From JAWUWD01 sp034112085 (GTDB lineage Bacteria > Bacteroidota > Bacteroidia > Cytophagales > Cyclobacteriaceae), in the NCBI GenBank assembly GCA_034112085.1, contig JAWUWD010000028.1, positions 1-18,153 of the forward strand: a DNA stretch of 18,153 nucleotides, written 5' to 3'. This document shows, in pieces, positions 1 through 5,756 of this stretch. Made by a program: the position numbers and the translations under genes. The stretch's first letter is position 1. Each line of letters begins with the position of its first letter. The notes under the pieces were generated by a model. The model saw only the letters and a list, made by a program, of their open reading frames with translations, had not been told where the DNA came from and did not search any database.

Positions 1-55
1 CTCCGCATTCAATAATTTCTGCTATCTCCTCAATTTGTTCATCTGATATTGTCAT
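1..55 (-). CDS. N-terminus of a UPF0158-like protein (partial)
   Basis: The complement of 53-55 is ATG and an open frame of 18 codons runs leftward off the window edge. The visible residues begin MTISDEQIEEIAEIIECG. A short opening of the type 'ligand-free DEQIEEIA followed by a Cys-Gly' is reminiscent of UPF0158 family proteins, whose N-termini often read like 'KEQIxEIAxxLDCG'. That resemblance is from memory and rests on 18 residues only, so the family name is tentative. The start lies about 20 bases from the outer end of an attC-like hairpin (76-159), which is the arrangement of a gene at the beginning of an integron cassette. The function is unknown. Confidence 0.4.
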   Translation of the reverse strand, partial: MTISDEQIEEIAEIIECG

Positions 56-75
56 CTTCTGATCGCTACGATGGT

Positions 76-159
76 GCACAACGCCCGGCTATGAGTCGAA
101 GTTTTGGCTTGCGGGAAGCTTTGTGTGACTTTGACTTCATAGACTATGTTATGTTGAGT
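76..159 (-). repeat. attC-like imperfect hairpin (integron cassette recombination-site candidate)
   Basis: The 84-nt segment begins GCACAAC (76-82) and ends GTTGAGT (153-159). Read on the minus strand it opens with ACTCAAC, a perfect fit to the attC inverse core RYYYAAC, and closes with GTTGTGC, one mismatch from GTTRRRY. Inside, 89-102 (CTATGAGTCGAAGT) pairs with 128-142 (ACTTTGACTTCATAG), leaving one bulged base in the right arm. Short unpaired spacers (83-88 and 143-152) separate the outer and inner arms, and a small inner stem GCTT/AAGC lies at 107-119. Paired outer boxes, a central spacer, inner boxes with an extrahelical base and a variable loop are the attC layout. It could equally be a dispersed genomic hairpin of another kind; no integrase is in the window. 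Confidence 0.38.
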
Positions 160-452
160 TTGCGTTTTCTTAAATATAGTAAATACTGCAACCTTAGTTA
201 GTACATTTTAACCTTTGACATCAAATTGGCTTTGATAGCCCGCTGTCAATAAGTACCGCACACATTATGGCTATTATGGAAGATAATGGCAGTTAGGTGT
301 GTGGAAAGGATTAATAATTCGAGAGTAGGTAAGCGAACACAACAAAGTACTAATTGGCCCAGTGGAAGGGCTGTTGTCATAAAGTGCCACGAAAGTTATA
401 TCTTGTTGATATTCAATAATAAATATCTTGATATAGTGATAATCAACGGAAA
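160..452. other. Intergenic region, AT-rich, with one solitary repeat end
   Basis: No convincing gene was found here. The stretch contains a weak pair of inverted arms near 258 and 297 (CCGCACAC against GTGTGTGG), and a solitary copy at 356-370 of the terminal repeat of the 1212-1388 element. From about 400 it becomes an AT-rich leader, including TTGTTGATAT, directly upstream of the lipoprotein start at 453. The same TTGTTGATAT string recurs in the AT-rich segment after the 1212-1388 element. A leftward frame at 274-507 overlaps the lipoprotein start and shows no protein-like features. Confidence 0.4.
356..370 (+). repeat. Solitary terminal repeat, 15 bp
   Basis: GGCCCAGTGGAAGGG at 356-370 is identical to the complement of 1375-1389, the right end of the inverted-repeat element at 1212-1388. 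The preceding bases also agree closely: AATTGG here and AATTAGG on the complement of the right end. After the shared 15 bases the copies diverge. This copy faces the one at 1389, so the pair brackets the lipoprotein gene. Confidence 0.7.
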
Positions 453-1124
453 ATGATAATAAAAAACAAACTTTCTCAAACAATATTACTTCTGGCAATA
501 GTATCATTCATAGCGCTATCTATTAAGGGATGTAAAAAAGAGGAAATAGTCATCAGAGGATGCGGTGGCACCGAACAGGAAAGATTGGAGGAAACTACTT
601 TCTTGGCAATTAATACAGATGTAGGCTTCATTCTTCTTTCTGACGAGCACGGTGTGGTTTATGCATGTAGGGGTGAAGAACTTCGCAAGCATCAGGATAA
701 ACTGATTTATGAAACTTTAGGGTTAACCAAATGGAATGACTATGACGGCACTTGGGTAACTACCAATGGAACTCTTTTCTTACCTCTACTAGATCAATTG
801 AATACTGGTGTGTCAACAGATTTGATTGATTTTGAAACTGGCGAGTTTCTTTTAGTATCGGAGCCTTACCAACCTAAAGGCATTACCGTAGAAATTATAG
901 ACAGTGAAAAAAATGGCGTTCTAGGTTATGGATACTTTATAGACTACCAAGGATTCAAAATAAGACAGGATATCATTCCTGCGGCTGAGGGGATTCAGGT
1001 GTTTAAGACAAAAATAGACGCCATGAAAATCGCCTACTTCGTAGCTTATAAATTGAAAAATGGCATACACCCTTCGACCGAACCTGATGATTTGTTGTTT
1101 TTTAACATCGATCATGAGTATTAA
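453..1124 (+). CDS. Putative lipoprotein with C-terminal DUF4907-like domain
   Basis: The 223-residue protein starts with a basic n-region and a hydrophobic helix (about residues 8-25) ending at SIKGC. The Cys is a plausible lipidation site, although Lys at -2 is not a classical lipobox. A second Cys follows in RGCGG. The last 75 or so residues contain GYGYFIDYQGFKIRQ, IIPAAEG and a helix rich in Lys/Ala followed by KLKNGIHP. That order (GxGY-x-I, IRQ, IPAxxG, F-x-T, A-x-K-x-A, KLxxGxxP) is what I recall of DUF4907, a small Bacteroidota domain of unknown function. The middle portion (residues 45-140) is not recognised. The gene stands alone and is bracketed by facing copies of a short terminal repeat (356-370 and 1375-1389), which raises the possibility that it moved as a unit. 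The start ATG follows an AT-rich leader without a clear ribosome site. Confidence 0.8.
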   Translation: MIIKNKLSQTILLLAIVSFIALSIKGCKKEEIVIRGCGGTEQERLEETTFLAINTDVGFILLSDEHGVVYACRGEELRKHQDKLIYETLGLTKWNDYDGTWVTTNGTLFLPLLDQLNTGVSTDLIDFETGEFLLVSEPYQPKGITVEIIDSEKNGVLGYGYFIDYQGFKIRQDIIPAAEGIQVFKTKIDAMKIAYFVAYKLKNGIHPSTEPDDLLFFNIDHEY

Positions 1125-1211
1125 TCATGCCTTATCTAAGTTTCTCTAATTTCGGATTGAATAATTAGTTTAGTGGCTCATCAGTAATTGTTAAAAAATC
1201 ACCGCTCAAAA
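1125..1211. other. Short spacer with no recognised signal
   Basis: This spacer lies between the lipoprotein stop and the inverted-repeat element. I see no hairpin with a T-tract and no open frame of interest. Confidence 0.3.
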
Positions 1212-1388
1212 GCCCAGTGGAAGGGTAGCTGACACCTGCGGCAAAACTCCTCTTAACAAGCACATAAACAGGATATTATGGTTTTAAGCCAACTTATCCA
1301 CAAAGCTATTTTTGTGAATTTTATATATCAGAATATCAACTAGTCACAACCTATATGGCGGCCTGTGTCAGCTACCCTTCCACTGGGC
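1212..1388. mobile_element. MITE-like non-coding element, 177 bp with 24-bp perfect terminal inverted repeats
   Basis: The left end 1212-1235 begins GCCCAGTGGAAGGGTAGCTG and is exactly complementary, over 24 bp, to 1365-1388 at the right end. The core (1236-1364) carries no open frame of interest. Outside the arms the flanks are CTCAAAA on the left and CTAATTC on the right, so no target-site duplication is obvious. Short length, long perfect ends and lack of coding capacity fit a miniature inverted-repeat transposable element or the remnant of an insertion sequence. A single large hairpin RNA is the alternative. The end sequence has a third copy at 356-370. I could not assign it to an IS family. 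Confidence 0.6.
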
Positions 1389-1548
1389 CTAATTCAACAT
1401 AACAATTCGCTATCAACAATTGTTGATATATATTATTAGCCTAATATAATATAATTATCATAATAACTGGCAATGAACGTGTTGAGCCCGCACTACCAGA
1501 ATTTAAGCGCAAAATATACGTATAACATGCTGTTAGGAATTTACCAGT
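1389..1548. other. AT-rich intergenic segment with a perfect palindrome
   Basis: No gene was seen. The segment contains an 18-bp perfect palindrome at 1411-1428, then a run of TATA-rich sequence to about 1465. The last part includes ACCAGT at 1543-1548, repeated 12 nt later at 1555-1560 as the conserved block begins. Confidence 0.4.
1411..1428. repeat. 18-bp perfect palindrome
   Basis: TATCAACAATTGTTGATA reads the same on both strands. It lies 22 bp beyond the right end of the inverted-repeat element and about 200 bp upstream of the LRR gene. It could be an operator for a dimeric regulator or chance symmetry in AT-rich DNA. Confidence 0.5.
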
Positions 1549-1601
1549 ATCCGTACCAGTGGGTATCTCAAATCACCTACTTACGGGTATAGACCCACTA
1601 G
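1549..1601 (+). promoter_or_regulatory. Conserved upstream block, copy A (before the LRR-TPR-TPR operon)
   Basis: Positions 1549-1590 align without gaps to 3718-3759, with 30 of 42 positions identical. The shared elements are ATCCGT, CCAGTGGGTAT (1556-1566), TCACC (1573-1577) and GGGTAT (1585-1590), all with the same spacing. GGGTAT therefore occurs twice, 24 nt apart from start to start. In this copy CCAGTGGGT (1556-1564) is also inverted as ACCCACTAG (1593-1601), with one mismatch. The position just before the operon start argues for a regulator-binding region. The identity of the regulator is unknown. Confidence 0.6.
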
Positions 1602-1634
1602 TCGATATTGATCAATTTTGAAAGAAAAAGATCA

Positions 1635-2600
1635 ATGGGAACAATTGTTTTAATTCTTTCATTTGTGCTTGGCCTGATCATGATCATTGGATTGATCAAG
1701 CCAGCCCGAGTTCTTAAGTTTAGTGAGAAACCATCAAGGGGGAAAGTTTTCTTCTTCTTTGGAGTACCTGCATTTTTGATGTTTATCATATTCGGGATGC
1801 TCTATGAGTCAGCCCTAGATGTAGCATTGAAAGACCCCGAAAACACTTATAGTCTAAAGATCAGCACCGGATACCTCAGAGAAGTGCCTCCTGAAGTAGC
1901 GCAGTTAATCAACCTTGAAATACTGGATTTGAACAATAACAAGATCACTGAAATCCCTGATATTGTAAGAAACCTCAAGAAACTAGAGGTGCTAGACCTT
2001 GGAAGAAATCCGATTGATAAAGTGCCGATTTGGTTAGCAACCCTACCTGCTCTTAAGGAAATCAACTTATTTCAGACTCAGGTCAAACAAATACCTGCTG
2101 GGTTTGAGCAGATAGCGGTCAACTATGAAGGCACACCTCTTTGGAGAGCCGAACATCCAGAGGAAGTCACCACTGAGACCAGCAATGACTTAGAAACTAG
2201 CACTTCATCTGGTAATAAGGGTCACACCGAATCTCTGGGAGAGTTTGCCGTACGCAAGTTGCTGGGCGAAGATTACGGCTACAAGCGAAAGTTTTTGAAA
2301 GGGGAGATTTACTACAACGAACCAGTGACAATAGAGCAGACAGATAAGGTAGGAGAGACAATGCAGTCCATGGGCATTTTTACAAATGAGAAGGAAGTGA
2401 GTATGTTGCTTGATAAAAATGAGGATGGTATTTACGAACTCAAGATGGTGATTGATGAATCTATAGAAATTGATCAAGAAGCAAGAAAGGGATTCTCCGC
2501 ACTAAGAGGACTGGTGCACATCACTGGGTTTTCAGAAGATGAGTTGCACCTACACCTGACTAATAATCAATTTGAAACGATAGAAATCATAAAAGAATAA
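1635..2600 (+). CDS. Membrane-anchored leucine-rich-repeat protein
   Basis: I take the ATG at 1635 (321 residues) over the in-frame TTG at 1608, because the TTG falls within bases that still belong to the upstream regulatory region and a purine-rich GAAAGAAAAAG precedes the ATG. Residues 3-21 and 38-56 are transmembrane helices separated by a short basic loop. Residues about 81-158 form three to four leucine-rich repeats of 23 residues (for example LEILDLNNNKITEIP and LEVLDLGRNPIDKVP). The C-terminal 130 residues begin with a Ser/Thr-rich linker and contain an acidic D-x-N-x-D-G sequence (D260, N262, D264) resembling a calcium-binding loop, without the full EF-hand pattern. LRRs normally bind other proteins, so a sensor or scaffold at the envelope is likely. 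The stop is 4 nt before the next start, so it is co-transcribed with the two TPR genes. Confidence 0.82.
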   Translation: MGTIVLILSFVLGLIMIIGLIKPARVLKFSEKPSRGKVFFFFGVPAFLMFIIFGMLYESALDVALKDPENTYSLKISTGYLREVPPEVAQLINLEILDLNNNKITEIPDIVRNLKKLEVLDLGRNPIDKVPIWLATLPALKEINLFQTQVKQIPAGFEQIAVNYEGTPLWRAEHPEEVTTETSNDLETSTSSGNKGHTESLGEFAVRKLLGEDYGYKRKFLKGEIYYNEPVTIEQTDKVGETMQSMGIFTNEKEVSMLLDKNEDGIYELKMVIDESIEIDQEARKGFSALRGLVHITGFSEDELHLHLTNNQFETIEIIKE

Positions 2601-2604
2601 AACT

Positions 2605-3150
2605 ATGAAAAATGGAATAGTGACATTGATTCTTTTGATCAGCTCAATAAGCGGATGGTCTCAGACGGATAAAGAAAAAGCAGCGGCTCACTATGATACA
2701 GCATTGGTCGCTTTCAAGACTGATTATCAAAGTCAAGAAGAATTCATAGCAGGGATGAATAAAGCTGATACTGAAGTGAATAATTCGCTGCGTTTGGATC
2801 AGACCAACCCTGAAGCATTCTTCCTCAGAGGGAAGCTTTTTGCTATGCAAAAACGCTGGGAAAATGTGATCGAAGTGCTGAATTATGCCATTGAGTTAGA
2901 TAATACTCAATGGGAATACTACATGCGTAGGGGAATGAGCCACGGCATACTGAAACATAGAGTCGAGTCCATCAATGATCTAGATACATCAATCGAGCTT
3001 GCTCCAGACCAAGGCGCACCTTACTATCATCGAGGCATGCAGCATTATGGACAGATGCACGATGAGATGGCGTGTGCAGATTTTGCAAAAGCGGTGGTGT
3101 TGGGGTTTGAACAAGCTCAGCAAGCAATCAATTCCTATTGTGGAGGTTAA
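2605..3150 (+). CDS. Secreted TPR protein (first of a tandem pair)
   Basis: The 181-residue protein has a signal peptide (about residues 1-20, ending SGWSQ, with Gln as the likely mature N-terminus). A leading helix containing YDTALVAFKTDY is followed by roughly three tetratricopeptide repeats (about residues 65-165), recognisable from AFFLRGKLF, YYMRRGMSHG and YYHRGMQHYG at the expected 34-residue period. It ends with a conserved Cys-containing tail (ACADFAKAVVLGFEQA). No catalytic motif is visible. TPRs are protein-binding solenoids, so a periplasmic adaptor is the likely role. It begins 4 nt after the LRR gene and is clearly a paralogue of the next gene, sharing the layout F-x-T-x-Y, EE-F/Y-I-x-GM, SLxLDQ and the C-terminal AxxAI. 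Confidence 0.85.
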   Translation: MKNGIVTLILLISSISGWSQTDKEKAAAHYDTALVAFKTDYQSQEEFIAGMNKADTEVNNSLRLDQTNPEAFFLRGKLFAMQKRWENVIEVLNYAIELDNTQWEYYMRRGMSHGILKHRVESINDLDTSIELAPDQGAPYYHRGMQHYGQMHDEMACADFAKAVVLGFEQAQQAINSYCGG

Positions 3151-3175
3151 CGTGAGATAAATAAACGAACGGAAT

Positions 3176-3715
3176 ATGAAAAATTTGATATTAGCATTGT
3201 TGATGACTGTATGTACAGGTGTCTATTGTCAGACCAATAATCAAAAAGCTTTACAGGATTTTGAGGCTGCGAAGGAAGCATTTTCAACAAATTATGCCAC
3301 CGAGAAGGAATATATCACTGGCATGATGAAGACAGAAAGCGAATTGAATCAATCTTTAGAATTGGACCAATCGATCGCTAATGTATTTTACTACAGGGCG
3401 TTATTGTTTATCAGTGCTGACCAAAACTTGGAGGCCATAGAATTTTTGGAATATGCAATTCAACGAGACTCTGTGAATGCAGAATATCACTTGAGAAAGG
3501 GAGTCACGCAAACCAAGATTGAATATTACACTGCAGCGATGGCAAGCTTTAACCAAGCATTGGTATATGCCCCAGAGGACCCTAATATCTATTTTAATAG
3601 AGGGATGATTTACTATTATACAGATCAGGCTGATAATGCCTGTAAGAGTTTTAAAGAAGCGCTCTCACTGGGGCTAGCGTCTGCTCAAGAGGCTATAGAC
3701 CAAACTTGTAAATAG
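3176..3715 (+). CDS. Secreted TPR protein (second of a tandem pair)
   Basis: The 179-residue paralogue of the preceding gene lies 25 nt downstream on the same strand. The signal peptide covers about residues 1-18 (ending GVYCQ). The mature part starts with a helix DFEAAKEAFSTNYATEKEY, matching the first gene's architecture, followed by about three TPRs (VFYYRALLF, EYHLRKGVTQ, IYFNRGMIYYYTDQADNACKSF). The final residues include the same A-x-x-A-I pattern and a terminal Cys. The two proteins have diverged enough that they probably have different partners or form a heteromeric pair; this is inference. The stop codon is 2 nt before the second copy of the conserved regulatory block. Confidence 0.85.
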   Translation: MKNLILALLMTVCTGVYCQTNNQKALQDFEAAKEAFSTNYATEKEYITGMMKTESELNQSLELDQSIANVFYYRALLFISADQNLEAIEFLEYAIQRDSVNAEYHLRKGVTQTKIEYYTAAMASFNQALVYAPEDPNIYFNRGMIYYYTDQADNACKSFKEALSLGLASAQEAIDQTCK

Positions 3716-3717
3716 GC

Positions 3718-3773
3718 ATCCGTGCCAGTGGGTATATAGATTCACCATGAGTTGGGTATGTCCTCGCCCATTG
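3718..3773 (+). promoter_or_regulatory. Conserved upstream block, copy B (before the PQQ-propeller gene)
   Basis: Positions 3718-3759 match 1549-1590 with the same spacing: ATCCGT, CCAGTGGGTAT (3725-3735), TCACC (3742-3746) and GGGTAT (3754-3759). The inverted partner is weaker here (GCCCATTG at 3766-3773). The block sits in the 106-bp gap between the second TPR gene and the propeller gene, so the propeller is probably transcribed from its own promoter under the same control as the upstream operon. Confidence 0.6.
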
Positions 3774-3821
3774 TTTGTATGGAGTTTTGGATAATCATTT
3801 AATAAACTTAAACGCAGAACC

Positions 3822-5687
3822 ATGAAAAATGCTACTCTAAAAATGGTCCTTCTGTTTGTTGCAATTAGTGTCTGTCTCACGGATATCAATGCGCAAAAAT
3901 TTGGAGGCCTAAAAAATCTAAAAAACAAAGTGCAATCTAAAGTAGGTGGAGGAGGACGTGATGCCTTTCCTGTCGTATGGAGTGCCAAAACAGAAAGCTC
4001 GGCTAATATATACTCGTGCACCAGTCCTAATGGCAACTATGCACTTACCACTTCTAAGAAAGATATGGCGCTCATAGATGGTGCCTCAGGTAAGCAGCTT
4101 TGGTACGGAAAATTCAAAGAAGCTACTCAAGAAGTAATCACCAACAGCAACTATCAGTACGTGCTTTGGGAAGCAAATACACTATTGTTATTTGATTCCA
4201 AAACTGGAAGAAATGATAGAATCGCAGGAATAAATCTTGCAGATGGATCTATGATGTGGACGCTGGAAGGCTTCCAAATTCCAAAGAAAACGATTGAAGA
4301 TGCCATTGCTTATATTCCGGAAATGAAAGCCTTCGCTTTCAGTTTGCCTAAGAAAACGGTGATGATAGATGTGAAAGAAGGAGAAGTACTTTGGGAAACG
4401 GAAGAGTTCCGTGGAGCGATTGGTCGTCACGAGTATTTAGCGGATAAAGGTGAGATCGTGATGATCAACTTTATGAGAAATGGCTTGGATATGTTTACTA
4501 CGGGTGTGCAAAACATAAATGCTATTGCAAAAATAGATGTCAAAACTGGGGATGTGATTTGGAAGACCCAACATCAGGGTTTTGGAGGTAAAAAATATAT
4601 TACCAAAGAAAGACAAGGTGAATTGAAAATAGAAGGCGACCGAATCTTTGTGATTTATAACGGTATCCAGGTATTCGACCTTGCTTCTGGTAAGAATGTA
4701 TGGAGTGCCTATTTCAATCAGGATATTAAAATTTTAGTGAAGCCTAGTGGAGTGTCTGGCAATAAAATTAGCGGTTCAAGTTATGATGCTATTGCTGATC
4801 CGTTAATTACGGATGATGCTGTATTTGTGGTGCTTCAAGAAAAAGATAAGAAGGTAAGGAGAAAATACTTACAGAAATATAATTTAGAATCTGGGGAGTT
4901 GCTTTGGACTTCAGAGAAAATAAACGATGCCAAAGCATTGCCACGATTAGCACTTGTTGATGGTGTAGTCGTTGCACAAATAGGAGGTCTTGTCAATCAG
5001 CAATATAGTGCGCTTATGAAAACTGTTGGATATGGAACAGGTGGAAGTAGTGGTGTGTCATGGCGGCATGTCAACGAGTATGTGTGGGTAGGAAAGTTTG
5101 GCTTGAGGGGATTCAATGCTGATTCTGGAGCAGAGTTGTGGTCTTCGGACAAGTTCAAAGGAAGCATTACAAAAATGGCCGTTGACGAAAAGAATGTGTT
5201 TGCAGCTAGCAATAAGTTCTTCTATTCGATTCAGGCCAAAAGTGGTAAGGAAGACTACCAGGTTGACTTCAAAGCGACTAAGGTAGGTAAACCAAAATTC
5301 GCCTATGACATAGGAGAGGCAGTGACCATCATGGGAACTAAAGGTGTGACTGCATTTAAGAAGAGTAATGGAGAGGCGCTCTATTCTTCAGAGAAGATTA
5401 AAAACATACAAACTACCTATGAAAGAGGGGGAAAATTATATGTGCAGAATGAGAAAGATGACTTAACGTTACTTGACCTTGCAACTGGAGAAACGTTAGG
5501 AACTATTAAGATCCCTAAGCATAATTCTGAAAAGAAAACGCTCAAGCAAGCAGCAATTGGTGGACAGAGCAATGATGAACAATATGCAAGAATTAGAGAA
5601 TTGAGTGGTGGTGCTGATCTCACTGAAGATGGTAAATTCATTTTTGTATTCGATGGTAATAAAGTGATCAAGTATCAAGCAGAGTAG
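3822..5687 (+). CDS. Secreted PQQ-like beta-propeller protein
   Basis: The 621-residue protein has a signal peptide (about residues 1-25, ending INAQ) and then a short basic amphipathic stretch (KNLKNKVQSKVGGGG). The rest is a string of PQQ/quinoprotein-type blades, each with a G-x-x-x-W signature: ASGKQLW, DGSMMW, KEGEVLW, KTGDVIW, ASGKNVW, ESGELLW, DSGAELW, KSGKEDY, NGEALY and ATGETL. That gives eight to ten blade motifs, compatible with one complete propeller plus extra blades. No dehydrogenase catalytic residues or PQQ-binding Cys pair are visible, so a binding or scaffold role (as in BamB-like proteins) is more likely than an enzyme. It has its own conserved upstream block and is followed by a strong terminator before the caspase gene. 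Confidence 0.82.
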   Translation: MKNATLKMVLLFVAISVCLTDINAQKFGGLKNLKNKVQSKVGGGGRDAFPVVWSAKTESSANIYSCTSPNGNYALTTSKKDMALIDGASGKQLWYGKFKEATQEVITNSNYQYVLWEANTLLLFDSKTGRNDRIAGINLADGSMMWTLEGFQIPKKTIEDAIAYIPEMKAFAFSLPKKTVMIDVKEGEVLWETEEFRGAIGRHEYLADKGEIVMINFMRNGLDMFTTGVQNINAIAKIDVKTGDVIWKTQHQGFGGKKYITKERQGELKIEGDRIFVIYNGIQVFDLASGKNVWSAYFNQDIKILVKPSGVSGNKISGSSYDAIADPLITDDAVFVVLQEKDKKVRRKYLQKYNLESGELLWTSEKINDAKALPRLALVDGVVVAQIGGLVNQQYSALMKTVGYGTGGSSGVSWRHVNEYVWVGKFGLRGFNADSGAELWSSDKFKGSITKMAVDEKNVFAASNKFFYSIQAKSGKEDYQVDFKATKVGKPKFAYDIGEAVTIMGTKGVTAFKKSNGEALYSSEKIKNIQTTYERGGKLYVQNEKDDLTLLDLATGETLGTIKIPKHNSEKKTLKQAAIGGQSNDEQYARIRELSGGADLTEDGKFIFVFDGNKVIKYQAE

Positions 5688-5703
5688 CATTCTTGATTCA
5701 CTT

Positions 5704-5737
5704 AGACCGATCCTCTTGGATCGGTCTTATTTTTTTC
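5704..5737 (+). terminator. Intrinsic terminator between the propeller and caspase genes
   Basis: AGACCGATCC (5704-5713) pairs perfectly with GGATCGGTCT (5718-5727) across a 4-nt loop, followed directly by a T-rich tail (5728-5736). It lies 17 nt after the propeller stop and ends about 20 nt before the caspase start codon. Confidence 0.9.
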
Positions 5738-5756
5738 ATCCTTAACCAACTTCAAC

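Noticed and set aside
274..507. Leftward 77-codon frame overlapping the lipoprotein start
   Set aside because: Composition is not protein-like, it overlaps the better-supported lipoprotein N-terminus, and it spans the solitary repeat. It was considered as a possible cassette gene next to the attC-like site, but nothing supports it.
1391..1540. A second attC-like site after the inverted-repeat element
   Set aside because: Boxes such as ATTCAAC and GTTGAGC are present, but the arms between them do not pair and the boxes match each other poorly.
1608..1634. TTG start giving nine extra residues on the LRR protein
   Set aside because: The codon sits at the edge of the upstream regulatory block and within a small ATTGATCAAT palindrome. 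The ATG at 1635 has a purine-rich leader and starts directly with the TM helix.
3822..5687. PQQ-dependent dehydrogenase
   Set aside because: Blade motifs are present, but no cofactor-binding or catalytic residues were recognised, so only a propeller is called.
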